64,000 nucleotides of DNA from Gelidibacter sediminis (GTDB taxonomy: Bacteria > Bacteroidota > Bacteroidia > Flavobacteriales > Flavobacteriaceae): assembly GCF_004364975.1 (NCBI RefSeq), contig NZ_SOBW01000007.1:868001-932000 (forward strand), read 5' to 3'. Every line of letters begins with the position of its first letter. The stretch's first letter is position 1. Shown piece after piece: positions 7,470 through 16,419 of this stretch. Made by a program: the position numbers and the translations under genes. A model generated the notes under the pieces. That model was not told the origin of the DNA. It saw only the letters and a program-made list of their open reading frames with translations, and made no database searches.

Positions 7470-8783
7470 TTAAAGGTCAAATCCAATATGAACTCCTAAT
7501 TTATTTGCGATAATCTTTGTGATACGCTGCTTAATTTCTGGAATTTTCACTGAACTCATCACATTATTACTAAAGGCAAACATCAATAAAGCTTTCGCTT
7601 CTTTTTCTGGAATACCTCTAGAGCGCATGTAAAACATAGCCGTTTCATCAAGTTGGCCAATCGTACATCCATGAGAACATTTCACATCATCTGCAAAAAT
7701 TTCCAACTGTGGTTTGGTATTGATACTCGCTTTATCACTCAACAAAATGTTGTTGTTGGCCTGAAACGCATTGGTTTTTTGAGCTTCTTTATCTACAAGT
7801 ACTTTTCCATTGAACACCCCAGTACTGCTGTCTCCATAAATACCTTTGTAGTCTTGATGGCTTTCGCAATTTGGTTCAATATGATGCACTAAAGTATTGT
7901 GATCTACATGTTGTTTGTTACCAATAATGGTAATTCCCTTCATTGTAGAATCGATACGTTCGCCGTTTTGATAAAAATTAAGATTATTACGTGTTAATTT
8001 TCCTCCGAAAGAGAAGGTATGTACTGACGCGAAACTCTCTTGTTTTTGGTTGACGAAAGTGCTATCTATTAACGACGCGTTTTCATTGTCATTTTGGATC
8101 TTGTAATAATCTACTATGGCACGCTTATTGGCGAAAATTTCAGTGACACTGTTAGTCAACACCGGATTGTCAGTCAAACTTTGATGACGCTCTATAATTT
8201 GAACGTGCGAATTTTCATCCACTACGATCAAATTGCGCGGTTGCATCAATAAAGCTGCTTCATTTCCAGTAGAAAAATGCACAATCTGGATTGGTTTGGC
8301 TACCAATTTATTCTTGGGAATGTGTATGTATGCCCCTTCTTGAGAAAAAGCCGTGTTTAAAGATGATAAGCTATCTTTTGTAGCCACTTTATTGAAATAA
8401 TTTTCAATAATAAGTCTGTATTTAGGTTTTGTTAACGCAGAAGACATTAAGCACACATCAATTCCGTCATGCGTGGTTTCAGAAAGGTGCGACGAATATT
8501 TACCGTCAATAAATACAATCTTATAGGTGTCAATATCGTGGATAAAATATTTTTTGATCTCATTATAGTCAATGTGATTTTCACGTTTTGGGAACACGCT
8601 GTAATCATGCTTCAAAATACTATTGAGAGATGTGTATTTCCAAGCTTCATCACGTTTGGATGGAAACCCTTGGGATTCAAATTGCTTTATTGCTTCACTG
8701 CGCACATCATGTACAGGCAGATCGATATCTACTAGATTTTCGAATGCCATAAATGAGGCTATAAGTTTTTCTTTTAATTCCAT
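7470..8783 (-). CDS. sufD: SufD, Fe-S scaffold complex subunit
   Basis: 437-residue SufD. With SufB and the SufC ATPase it forms the SufBC2D scaffold on which Fe-S clusters are built. The C-terminal core shared with SufB is clear: the QTNAFQANNNILLSDKA region (about 330-350), KCSHGCTIGQLDE (about 368-380) and the SRGIPEKEAKALL helix. The N-terminal part has the SKRDEAWKYTSL motif typical of SufD. The length is normal for the family. It follows sufC by 73 nt; that spacer is filled by an inverted heptad repeat array. Confidence 0.95.
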   Translation of the reverse strand: MELKEKLIASFMAFENLVDIDLPVHDVRSEAIKQFESQGFPSKRDEAWKYTSLNSILKHDYSVFPKRENHIDYNEIKKYFIHDIDTYKIVFIDGKYSSHLSETTHDGIDVCLMSSALTKPKYRLIIENYFNKVATKDSLSSLNTAFSQEGAYIHIPKNKLVAKPIQIVHFSTGNEAALLMQPRNLIVVDENSHVQIIERHQSLTDNPVLTNSVTEIFANKRAIVDYYKIQNDNENASLIDSTFVNQKQESFASVHTFSFGGKLTRNNLNFYQNGERIDSTMKGITIIGNKQHVDHNTLVHHIEPNCESHQDYKGIYGDSSTGVFNGKVLVDKEAQKTNAFQANNNILLSDKASINTKPQLEIFADDVKCSHGCTIGQLDETAMFYMRSRGIPEKEAKALLMFAFSNNVMSSVKIPEIKQRITKIIANKLGVHIGFDL

Positions 8784-8785
8784 TT

Positions 8786-8852
8786 TTTCAGTCTTCAGTT
8801 GGCAGTTTTCAGTCAGCAGTCACTGAAGACTGCATACTGTGGACTGCATACT
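8786..8852. repeat. Inverted 7-bp-period array between sufC and sufD
   Basis: The left half on the plus strand is five heptamers ending in CAGT (TTTCAGT, CTTCAGT, TGGCAGT, TTTCAGT, CAGCAGT; 8786-8820). The right half carries the same unit on the opposite strand (GAAGACT, GCATACT, GTGGACT, GCATACT; 8825-8852). The halves form an 11-bp perfect inverted repeat, CAGTCTTCAGT at 8789-8799 and its complement at 8822-8832. The array runs from 3 nt before sufD to 4 nt after the sufC stop codon. Confidence 0.7.
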
Positions 8853-8856
8853 TAAA

Positions 8857-9609
8857 TTACGCGTTCACTTCTTCTTTAATCCAGTCGTAGCCTTTTTCTT
8901 CTAGCTCATGTGCCAATTCCTTCCCACCAGACTTCACGATACGTCCTTCAAACAATACGTGCACAAAATCAGGAACAATATGGTCTAATAAACGTTGGTA
9001 GTGGGTAATGACAATAACTGCATTATCCTTACTTTTCAATTTGTTGACCCCGTTGGCCACAATGCGTAAAGCGTCAATATCCAATCCGGAATCCGTTTCA
9101 TCAAGGATGGCTAATTTTGGCTCCAACATGGCCATTTGGAAAATTTCATTACGCTTCTTTTCTCCACCTGAAAAACCTTCGTTTAAAGATCTGGATAAAA
9201 ACTTACGGTCAATCTCTAACATTTCAGATTTTTCGCGGATCAATTTCAACATTTCATTAGCTGGCATATCAGGAAGACCGTTTGCTTTACGGGTTTCATT
9301 GATAGCTGTTTTCATGAAGTTTGTTACAGAAACTCCAGGGATTTCAACTGGATATTGAAAAGACAGGAAAATACCTTTGTGAGCACGCTCTTCTGGTGCC
9401 ATCTCATCAATATTTACGTTTTCCAATAAGATTTCTCCTTCGGTTACTTCATATTCTTCCTTGCCCGCAATAACAGATGCCAAAGTACTTTTACCAGAAC
9501 CATTTGGCCCCATAATGGCATGTACTTCGCCTGGTTTTACTTCTAAATTAATGCCTCTTAAGATGGCTTTATCTTCCACACTAGCGTGTAAATTGTTAAT
9601 TTTCAACAT
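8857..9609 (-). CDS. sufC: SufC ATPase of the Fe-S scaffold
   Basis: 250-residue ABC-type ATPase that drives the SufBCD scaffold; it is cytosolic and not a transporter. Motifs seen: Walker A GPNGSGKS (34-41), the SufC-type signature [10 protein letters not shown], Walker B with [12 protein letters not shown] (the SufC-specific DETDSGLD in place of DEPTSALD), and an H-loop in VITHYQRLL. Length and motif set are diagnostic. It lies between sufB and sufD in the conserved order. The start is the ATG at 9609, 120 nt after the sufB stop codon. Confidence 0.97.
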   Translation of the reverse strand: MLKINNLHASVEDKAILRGINLEVKPGEVHAIMGPNGSGKSTLASVIAGKEEYEVTEGEILLENVNIDEMAPEERAHKGIFLSFQYPVEIPGVSVTNFMKTAINETRKANGLPDMPANEMLKLIREKSEMLEIDRKFLSRSLNEGFSGGEKKRNEIFQMAMLEPKLAILDETDSGLDIDALRIVANGVNKLKSKDNAVIVITHYQRLLDHIVPDFVHVLFEGRIVKSGGKELAHELEEKGYDWIKEEVNA

Positions 9610-9729
9610 AAGATTTAACTTTCAATTATTATCCCTTTGCATCGGGACCAAATCCTGAGGGTTTACTTTCAGAATCTGATTATTTTATTTTCTAAACTTG
9701 TACTACTATATAATGACAGCCTTGGCGTA

Positions 9730-11178
9730 TTATCCAACTGAGCCTTCTAAACTGATCTCCAATAATTTTTGAGCTTCCACGGCAAATTCCATCGGAAGTT
9801 TATTTAATACTTCCTTACTAAAACCGTTAACAATTAACGCAATGGCCTTCTCAGTATCAATTCCACGCTGATTACAATAGAAAATTTGATCTTCGCCAAT
9901 TTTACTGGTCGTTGCCTCGTGTTCTATAATAGCCGATTTGTTTTTAACTTCAATGTATGGGAAGGTATGCGCTCCACAATCATTGCCCATCAATAAACTA
10001 TCACACTGCGAGAAGTTACGGGCATTATCCGCTCTTGAACTCACTTGAACCAATCCTCTATAAGAATTTTGAGATCTCCCTGCAGAAATACCTTTGGAAA
10101 TAATGGTCGATTTGGTGTTCTTCCCTAAATGGATCATTTTCGTTCCGGTATCTGCCTGTTGGTGATTGTTAGTGACTGCAATAGAATAAAATTCGCCTAC
10201 AGAATTATCACCTTTTAAGATACAGCTAGGATATTTCCATGTAATTGCTGAACCTGTTTCCACTTGAGTCCATGAAATTTTTGCGTTTTTCTCGCACAAG
10301 CCTCTTTTGGTTACGAAATTATACACACCACCTTTTCCTTCTGCATTTCCTGGGAACCAGTTTTGAACGGTAGAATATTTAATCTCCGCATCATCCATAG
10401 CAATCAATTCTACCACGGCAGCATGCAATTGGTTTTCGTCCCTACTTGGAGCCGTACACCCTTCCAGATAACTAACATAGCTCCCTTCATCAGCAATCAC
10501 AAGGGTTCTTTCAAATTGCCCCGTATTGGCTTGGTTAATTCTGAAATAAGTTGATAATTCCATTGGGCAACGCACGCCTTTTGGAATGTAGCAGAAACTA
10601 CCATCACTAAACACAGCTGAATTTAAGGCCGCATAGAAATTATCCTTCTGTGGCACTACAGTACCAATATATTTCTTGACCAATTCTGGGTGCTCTTTTA
10701 TGGCTTCACTTATAGAGCAGAATATAATCCCTTTTTCATTCAAGGTTTTCTTGAAAGTGGTGGCTACTGAAACAGAGTCAATCACCACGTCCATGGCAAC
10801 CCCTGCAAGCGCTTTTTGCTCATCAAGAGAAATTCCGAGTTTTTTGAAAGTTTCCAACAATTCTGGATCTACCTCATCCAAACTATCGTATTTGGGTTTT
10901 GTATTTGGGGCAGAATAGTAAGAGATAGCTTGAAAATCTGGTTTAACGTAGTTAACGTTTGCCCATTCTGGCTCAAGCATATCTTTCCAGGCACGGAATG
11001 CTTCCAAACGCCAGTCTGTCATCCATTGTGGTTCTTCTTTTTTCAATGAGATGGCACGTACCACATCTTCATCTAAACCAATTGGAAACGTATCTGACTC
11101 CATATCCGTGTAAAAACCATATTCGTATTCCTTGGTTTTTAATTCTTCTCTTAAGTCGTCTTCTGTGTATTTCGTCAT
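9730..11178 (-). CDS. sufB: SufB, Fe-S scaffold core subunit
   Basis: 482-residue SufB, the scaffold subunit that binds the nascent Fe-S cluster. Recognised by the family motifs [15 protein letters not shown] (about 213-227), the [20 protein letters not shown] block including the candidate ligand cysteine, the [20 protein letters not shown] region and the C-terminal [13 protein letters not shown]. The length is typical. It is second in the minus-strand sufABCDS cluster, 53 nt after sufA. No frameshift or missing segment is apparent. Confidence 0.97.
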   Translation of the reverse strand: MTKYTEDDLREELKTKEYEYGFYTDMESDTFPIGLDEDVVRAISLKKEEPQWMTDWRLEAFRAWKDMLEPEWANVNYVKPDFQAISYYSAPNTKPKYDSLDEVDPELLETFKKLGISLDEQKALAGVAMDVVIDSVSVATTFKKTLNEKGIIFCSISEAIKEHPELVKKYIGTVVPQKDNFYAALNSAVFSDGSFCYIPKGVRCPMELSTYFRINQANTGQFERTLVIADEGSYVSYLEGCTAPSRDENQLHAAVVELIAMDDAEIKYSTVQNWFPGNAEGKGGVYNFVTKRGLCEKNAKISWTQVETGSAITWKYPSCILKGDNSVGEFYSIAVTNNHQQADTGTKMIHLGKNTKSTIISKGISAGRSQNSYRGLVQVSSRADNARNFSQCDSLLMGNDCGAHTFPYIEVKNKSAIIEHEATTSKIGEDQIFYCNQRGIDTEKAIALIVNGFSKEVLNKLPMEFAVEAQKLLEISLEGSVG

Positions 11179-11231
11179 GTCATTTTCATTAATTATTCAA
11201 CTTCTTTCATTTTTGAAAGATTGGGATGTTT

Positions 11232-11561
11232 TTAAAGGGAGAATGATTCTCCACATCCACAGGTACGATTGGCATTGGGGTTGTTAAATACAAAACCCGC
11301 ACCGTTCAAGCCTCCAGAATATTCTAGAGTTGTACCAATGAGGTATAAAAAACTTTTTTTGTCGACAATAATTCTCACGCCATTATCTTCAAAAACTTTA
11401 TCCTCATGTTCTTGTGATTTGTCAAACTTTAAATCATAAGATAAACCCGAACAACCACCACTTTTTACACCAACGCGTATAAAGTCAGTTGACGAGTTAA
11501 AGCCATCTTCAGTCATCAATTCAATGACCTTCTTTTTAGCTGATTCAGATACTTTTATCAT
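11232..11561 (-). CDS. sufA: SufA / IscA-type Fe-S carrier (HesB family)
   Basis: 109-residue A-type Fe-S carrier protein that takes clusters from SufBCD to client proteins. The three cluster-binding cysteines are present: Cys37 in GVKSGGCSG and Cys101 and Cys103 in the C-terminal CGCGESF motif. Length is typical. It is the first gene of the suf cluster and lies immediately upstream of sufB, supporting the sufA name; by sequence alone it could equally be called iscA. Divergent from thiL, with 173 nt between them. Confidence 0.93.
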   Translation of the reverse strand: MIKVSESAKKKVIELMTEDGFNSSTDFIRVGVKSGGCSGLSYDLKFDKSQEHEDKVFEDNGVRIIVDKKSFLYLIGTTLEYSGGLNGAGFVFNNPNANRTCGCGESFSL

Positions 11562-11591
11562 GCGTTATATAGATTATTTCTAAATAGACCA

Positions 11592-11626
11592 CAAATATAC
11601 AACTTAAGAAGTGTTTTACCATACAA
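11592..11626 (-). promoter_or_regulatory. Candidate suf operon promoter
   Basis: On the minus strand TATATTTG (11592-11599) matches the TAnnTTTG -7 element, with TTG at 11624-11626. The 24-nt spacer is slightly longer than usual. It lies 31 nt before the sufA start. Confidence 0.4.
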
Positions 11627-11721
11627 CCTTGCATTATATTAGCAAATGGCACCATAGGAAATTGCACATAGCGATTATCATAATTTTCTTATAAAAACTC
11701 GTGTTTTACTGGGCTTATTAA

Positions 11722-11729
11722 TAAATTTG
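11722..11729 (+). promoter_or_regulatory. -7-like element directly before thiL
   Basis: TAAATTTG ends 5 nt before the thiL ATG. If real, the mRNA would be nearly leaderless. No TTG at normal spacing was found. Confidence 0.35.
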
Positions 11730-11734
11730 CAATT

Positions 11735-12784
11735 ATGATAGAAGATAAAAACCAACAACGAACGTCTTTGGCTGACTTGGGTGAATTTGGCCTTATTGAC
11801 CACTTGACCAAACACATAGAAATTACACAAAAATCTACCGTGAAAGGAATTGGTGATGATGCCGCTGTTTTAGATTTCAAATCGAAACAAGTTGTGGTCA
11901 GCACCGACCTATTGGTAGAGCACGTACATTTTGATTTGAGCTATATGCCGCTTAAGCATTTGGGCTATAAAGCAATTATGGTGAACTTATCTGATATCTA
12001 TGCCATGAATGCTTCTGCCACGCAAGTAACGGTATCCATTGCCGTGTCTAACAGATTTCCATTAGAAGCTATTGAAGAGCTTTATACAGGTTTTGAAGCA
12101 GCAGCTAAATTGTATAATGTAGATATTGTTGGCGGGGACACTACGTCTTCAACTACCGGACTGATCATTTCAGTGACCGCCATAGGAGAAGTGAACCAAA
12201 AAGATGTCGTGTACAGAAACGGTGCAAAGCCAAATGATTTGCTTGTTGTAAGTGGCGACTTGGGAGCGGCCTACATGGGCTTTCAAGTATTGCAAAGAGA
12301 AAAGGAAGTGTTTAAGGTGAATCCGAATAACCAGCCTGATTTAGACCCGTATACATATATAGTTGAAAGACAATTAAAACCTGAAGCTCGTAAGGATATC
12401 GTGAAGTTGCTCAAGGATTTAAAAGTGAAACCAACATCTATGATTGATATTAGTGATGGGTTGTCGTCAGAAATTATTCATTTGTGCAAACAGAGCAATG
12501 TGGGTGCAGAGTTATATGAAAATAAAATTCCGTTAGACCCCCAAGTTATTTCCACGTGTGAGGAATTTAATGTGGATAGTACGACCATTGCACTAAATGG
12601 CGGAGAAGATTATGAATTGCTCATGACCATTTCTCAAGACGATTTTCCGAAAATTAAAGGCAACCCAAACCTTACGGTTATAGGGTATATTACGGAAAAG
12701 GAAAGAGGCATGCATTTAGTAACGCGTGGTGAAACCCTAGTGCCGATAATTGCTAAGGGATGGAACGCCCTGAAGGATCAGTAG
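11735..12784 (+). CDS. thiL: Thiamine-monophosphate kinase
   Basis: 349-residue ThiL, which phosphorylates thiamine monophosphate to the active cofactor thiamine diphosphate in the last step of the pathway. The family signature is clear: GIGDDAAVLD near residues 41-50, the VNLSDIYAMNA metal/ATP-binding block, VGGDTTSS (about 132-139), the central DISDGLSSE (about 241-249) and the C-terminal NGGEDYELL. It belongs to the AIR synthase-like fold. No other thi genes are nearby. The 3' end overlaps by 7 nt with the convergent small zinc-ribbon gene. Confidence 0.95.
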   Translation: MIEDKNQQRTSLADLGEFGLIDHLTKHIEITQKSTVKGIGDDAAVLDFKSKQVVVSTDLLVEHVHFDLSYMPLKHLGYKAIMVNLSDIYAMNASATQVTVSIAVSNRFPLEAIEELYTGFEAAAKLYNVDIVGGDTTSSTTGLIISVTAIGEVNQKDVVYRNGAKPNDLLVVSGDLGAAYMGFQVLQREKEVFKVNPNNQPDLDPYTYIVERQLKPEARKDIVKLLKDLKVKPTSMIDISDGLSSEIIHLCKQSNVGAELYENKIPLDPQVISTCEEFNVDSTTIALNGGEDYELLMTISQDDFPKIKGNPNLTVIGYITEKERGMHLVTRGETLVPIIAKGWNALKDQ

Positions 12785-13032
12785 ACATTTTTTTTTAGTT
12801 TTCTGCGTTTATTGTAGAGCGATTTTAATGCTTCATTAATTTCACGCCTTTTGTCTGTCAATGGGATCAAGTCTCCTTGATCGCTGGTAGTGTATTGTTT
12901 ACCACAATGCGAACAGGTGTACTCCTTAACGAACTTTGTAATTTCGTCTTTTATAATAAAATTGTGATTGAATAATCGGCAATATAAATTTTTCAAAACT
13001 CCATTTTTTATAACTTCCCACATAGTAATCAA
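12778..13032 (-). CDS. Small zinc-ribbon-like protein, copy 1
   Basis: 84-residue basic protein with a probable metal site: Cys18 and His23 in LYCRLFNH, then Cys40 and Cys43 in TCSHC. It is followed by a charged helical tail ending in RRKLKK. I recognise no named family with certainty; small phage-type and flavobacterial proteins with a C-x4-H plus CxxC layout look similar. It is clearly a paralogue of the next upstream gene (13225-13479), sharing the KEYTC segment, the DGDL-x-x-LT stretch and the tail. The gene ends inside the 3' end of thiL (7-nt overlap). Residues 1-3 may be untranslated, since a second ATG occurs at codon 4. Confidence 0.7.
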   Translation of the reverse strand: MITMWEVIKNGVLKNLYCRLFNHNFIIKDEITKFVKEYTCSHCGKQYTTSDQGDLIPLTDKRREINEALKSLYNKRRKLKKNVY

Positions 13033-13224
13033 AACGAAGTAAATTCGAAAAGATTATATGTTAAGATTGTACTAAAATGGTCAGCAGATTGTTTATTTAC
13101 CAACTCTCTATCTTCAATATCCGCAACACACTTTAAATGCGCACATTACTATGCAATACTATTACAAAAAACACTTTTTGACCGGCTCAGTAAATGATAA
13201 AAAGAAACGGAATGTTTAACCTGG

Positions 13225-13479
13225 TCAAGATGTTAATACATGCTCACGAGTACGCTCTAATCTACGTACGTACATCGTTTCTAAAATGGAATTGACTTCC
13301 CGAAATTTTGGAGTTAGTTCGGTCAAATCGCCATCACTATTAGTTGTTAATTCTTTTTTGCAACACTTACATGTATATTCTTTAACATGTGAAGTAACGT
13401 TTTTAGAGACTTCATAATTATGACCAAATAGGTTACAATAAAGTTTCATTGGGGCCGGTGAACGTTTGGTTTTTTTCAT
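13225..13479 (-). CDS. Small zinc-ribbon-like protein, copy 2
   Basis: 84-residue paralogue of the adjacent 12778-13032 product. The predicted metal ligands are Cys15, His20, Cys37 and Cys40 (LYCNLFGH and TCKCC), with an extra cysteine at 39 not present in copy 1. The DGDLTELTPKFREVN segment and a basic C-terminal helix (YVRRLERTRE) follow. The 192-nt gap between the two genes holds no other frame. Tandem duplication with conserved ligands suggests both are expressed; function is unknown, though a nucleic-acid or protein-binding adaptor is a fair guess for such small zinc-ribbon proteins. Confidence 0.7.
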   Translation of the reverse strand: MKKTKRSPAPMKLYCNLFGHNYEVSKNVTSHVKEYTCKCCKKELTTNSDGDLTELTPKFREVNSILETMYVRRLERTREHVLTS

Positions 13480-13543
13480 GGTTGTCTGGTTAGAGAAGAC
13501 TAACTTAAGATAAAAAAATCATATTTAACGTCAAATAACACTA

Positions 13544-14317
13544 TTATTCGACAAACTGTAATAAATTGTAAGTTAATTCGTTATTATTTTCAATATGCGA
13601 CATATGTCCGTCGGGAAAATCAATAATCTTAATTTTTAACTTCTCCAATTCCGTACGTACAATATGATATTCTAACACAGGGTCTTTTTGTCCTAATATT
13701 ACCAAGTTTTGGGGATTCAATCGTTTCAACACCTCGCTACGGTCCTTTCTTACTTTCATACCTTCTAGCGCTGCTATTATACCTTGAATTGGCAATGCAT
13801 TAGCAATCAGCTTTATAGTCTCAATTTCTCCGCCAAACCGTTCTCTTGTTGTTGGACTAAATAGATTTACTATAGACATGCTGATAAAATTTTTATGATT
13901 GTACTTAACTGCAGCTATCGCACGATCTCTATTTATTTGCCGCTCTGGGGAGTCGGCAAATGGAGAGGAATTCATCAAACACAATTTCCTTACCTTATCT
14001 GGATATTTATCGGCAAGCGCCAAGGCAACATAGCCACCCATAGAATGTCCTATAACCACAGATTTTTCAATGTGTAAATGCTCCATAACGAATTTCACAA
14101 CGTTTGCCATCATCTCCATTGTATGAATGTACCCTAAACAACCCGTGCCTCCGTGACCCAGTAAATCTATGGTGATGACCTGATGGTTTTCGGCCAATTT
14201 CGGAATGAGGTTTTCCCACATTAATGAGGTTTCTAGAAAGCCATGAAGCAACACCACCGGTGTACCATGACCATAATCCTGATAAAAAACAGGGATGTCT
14301 TTGTATTCTAATATCAT
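13544..14317 (-). CDS. Alpha/beta-fold hydrolase
   Basis: 257-residue cytosolic alpha/beta hydrolase. The oxyanion motif HGF (about 25-27), the nucleophile elbow GHSMGG with Ser92, and a C-terminal histidine in DGHMSHIEN are present; the acid residue is likely the Asp in GQKDPVL. The fold is close to carboxylesterases and MhpC-like hydrolases, but the substrate cannot be told. No signal peptide. It is monocistronic on the minus strand. A TATATTTG box at 14335-14342 on the minus strand, 17 nt before the start, is a possible -7 element. Divergent from brnQ, whose start is 81 nt away. Confidence 0.9.
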   Translation of the reverse strand: MILEYKDIPVFYQDYGHGTPVVLLHGFLETSLMWENLIPKLAENHQVITIDLLGHGGTGCLGYIHTMEMMANVVKFVMEHLHIEKSVVIGHSMGGYVALALADKYPDKVRKLCLMNSSPFADSPERQINRDRAIAAVKYNHKNFISMSIVNLFSPTTRERFGGEIETIKLIANALPIQGIIAALEGMKVRKDRSEVLKRLNPQNLVILGQKDPVLEYHIVRTELEKLKIKIIDFPDGHMSHIENNNELTYNLLQFVE

Positions 14318-14398
14318 ATTTAATCTATATTCGGCAAATATATGTTTTAGTCTTTAGTTAACCTTAAGGTGTTGGCTATCAAAATAAGATGATATATT

Positions 14399-15682
14399 AT
14401 GAATAAGACCAAAGATGTTTTTATAACAGGGTTCGCATTGTTTTCAATGTTTTTTGGAGCCGGCAACTTAATATTGCCCCCATTTTTAGGGTTTAAAGCT
14501 GGAGAAACTTGGTTGATGGTTACCATCGGTTTTGTTATTACAGCAGTAATAATACCAATTCTAGGAATCGTAGCGCACGCCAAATTGCAAGGCACCATGT
14601 ACGATTTTGGAAAAAAAGTCTCACCTGTTTTCAGTGTCATCTATTGTTTTACCGTGTATGGCATCTGCTTATTACTTCCTGGCCCGAGAACAGCTTCTGT
14701 AACACATGAAATGGCTATTGCACCTTTTTTCAATACGAGCAGCCTCTTAACCAGTACCATCTATTTTATTTTGGTGTTTATTTTTGTGATGAATCGCTCG
14801 CAAGTATTAGACTTATTGGGCAAATACCTGACACCTATTATTATAATCATATTGTTGGCCATTATCGGGATTGCTGTGTTTTCGGCGCCGGGCGTAGTCC
14901 AACCCACACATTTTAACACACCATTGGTTGATGGTATTTTAGAAGGTTATCAAACCTTTGACGCTATTGCTGCAATGGTTGTTGGCGCGGTGTTGATCAT
15001 CTCCATAAATTTAAAAAATTCCAGTCCCACTGCAGATAAACAAAGACTCATTTTTAAAGCGGGATTAGTGGCAGGTGTCGGACTATTCATTATTTATACA
15101 GGACTTGTATTAATTGGATCGTTACACAATTCAGAATTCCCAGAAGATGTGTCGAGATCAGCGTTACTACTAGGTTTAGGAACGAAAACCTTAGGAACAG
15201 CTGGCACTAGCTTGCTAAGTATTTTAATTGCTTTGGCGTGTTTTACCACCGCCGTGGGAATTGTAACTGGTACTGCCGATTATTTAAAGGGTTTATTTCA
15301 TAATTCCAAAACCGTATATACCATTACTGCAATTATTGGAAGTGTATTGGGCATTGTTATTGGTCAATTTGATGTAAAATTCATCATAGATGTGGCCATT
15401 CCGGCCTTGATGTTTATCTATCCAATTACCATTATATTAATACTATTAAATGTAATCCCTGAAAATTGGGCTTCAGTGTTGGTTTTTAGAGGCACGGTAA
15501 TTACGGCCTTTATCTTTAGCATTCCTGATTTCTTGAAGATTCTGATGCCCTCAGAGGGTTTAAATGCGATTATTGATACCATTCCTTTAGGTCACTATAA
15601 TTTAGGATGGATTTTCCCATCACTAATCACATTCGTCCTGCTCAATCTGTATACTCGTTTTAATCCTTCAACCGCTTCATAA
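14399..15682 (+). CDS. brnQ: Branched-chain amino acid transporter BrnQ
   Basis: 427-residue inner-membrane carrier of the LIVCS family, which imports leucine, isoleucine and valine with a cation. About twelve hydrophobic segments run through the protein. The N-terminal GFALFSMFFGAGNLI motif and LLPGPRTASVTHE-like stretch (about residues 95-110) are characteristic. The length is usual. The 3' end overlaps the convergent ACT-like gene by 23 nt. No regulator is adjacent. Confidence 0.93.
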   Translation: MNKTKDVFITGFALFSMFFGAGNLILPPFLGFKAGETWLMVTIGFVITAVIIPILGIVAHAKLQGTMYDFGKKVSPVFSVIYCFTVYGICLLLPGPRTASVTHEMAIAPFFNTSSLLTSTIYFILVFIFVMNRSQVLDLLGKYLTPIIIIILLAIIGIAVFSAPGVVQPTHFNTPLVDGILEGYQTFDAIAAMVVGAVLIISINLKNSSPTADKQRLIFKAGLVAGVGLFIIYTGLVLIGSLHNSEFPEDVSRSALLLGLGTKTLGTAGTSLLSILIALACFTTAVGIVTGTADYLKGLFHNSKTVYTITAIIGSVLGIVIGQFDVKFIIDVAIPALMFIYPITIILILLNVIPENWASVLVFRGTVITAFIFSIPDFLKILMPSEGLNAIIDTIPLGHYNLGWIFPSLITFVLLNLYTRFNPSTAS

Positions 15683-16316
15683 CAGAAAAGGCTCTGTCCA
15701 CGACGTCATCTTCTACTAAAATTGTAAATTCATTGGTGGTGGATACTACTTCGTAGAGTGCAATGCCTTCCCAAGCCAAGCGTTTGAATATTTGATAATA
15801 GAGTCCGGTAACCTTACTATTATCTGAAGGCAAACTGATGGTAATTGCTGATAGATCGGCCTTCTCTCCTAATAAAAGCTCAAATTGAAAACTTTTAAGG
15901 ACATTATGTTTTTGGGAGGATGATATAATGATGTTGCTTTCGTAAATACCACGTGTAAATGCATAAAACACATTGGAAAGCCCGTCCATATCTCGCATTA
16001 TTTTTGAATGGCTATGGATTAAGGTTTTTGAATTTTGAAACGTAAAATCGGTAAGATTTGACCGTACGGTAATATCTCCCAAATGCTGAATAACCCGCTT
16101 AAGCTTTAATGAACTTCCTAAATCAACCGGAGCTTGATAACGTCTCAGTGCCATCATAATGGCACCAGATTTCACAGGTTTTCTGAGCATCTCTCCAATT
16201 GGCGCTACCAACTCTTCCGCTAAAGCCGAATAATTAATAATTCCTCTGGACAACGCCTCTTCCAAAAAAGGCTGGGCAATTAAAATTTCTTGCACACACG
16301 CCGCAATAGTTCTCAT
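15660..16316 (-). CDS. ACT-like protein divergent from lysC
   Basis: 218-residue soluble protein. The C-terminal half resembles an ACT domain: a strand with LSAITISLP (about 147-155), then VTGLYYQIFKRLAWEGIALYEVVSTTNEFTILVEDD, which follows the beta-alpha-beta-beta layout of ligand-binding ACT modules in aspartate kinases. The N-terminal half (about 1-75) is helical and includes MLRKPVKSGAIMMALRRY. It has no kinase motif. It is transcribed divergently from lysC across a 103-nt spacer, which fits a regulator or partner in aspartate-family amino acid metabolism, but this is inferred from context. Overlaps brnQ by 23 nt at the 3' end. Confidence 0.7.
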   Translation of the reverse strand: MRTIAACVQEILIAQPFLEEALSRGIINYSALAEELVAPIGEMLRKPVKSGAIMMALRRYQAPVDLGSSLKLKRVIQHLGDITVRSNLTDFTFQNSKTLIHSHSKIMRDMDGLSNVFYAFTRGIYESNIIISSSQKHNVLKSFQFELLLGEKADLSAITISLPSDNSKVTGLYYQIFKRLAWEGIALYEVVSTTNEFTILVEDDVVDRAFSVMKRLKD

Positions 16317-16368
16317 TTGTTAATTATATAACATTTTGTGTAAAATTAGTCAAAATTTTTAATTCTTA

Positions 16369-16398
16369 TTGCCTAGAGGCGTATTACCTCTACCTTCG
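16369..16398 (+). promoter_or_regulatory. Promoter of lysC
   Basis: TTG (16369-16371), a 19-nt spacer and TACCTTCG (16391-16398), one mismatch from TAnnTTTG. The lysC ATG follows after 21 nt. Confidence 0.6.
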
Positions 16399-16419
16399 TG
16401 CGCTTAATACATTATAATT

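Noticed and set aside
9008-9358. 116-residue frame opposite sufC
   Set aside because: Antisense shadow of the well-supported sufC gene.
11735-12784. ThiL read as another AIR-synthase-like enzyme (PurM or SelD)
   Set aside because: Motif order and the DISDGLSSE and NGGEDYELL blocks fit ThiL; the SelD catalytic Cys/Sec segment is absent.
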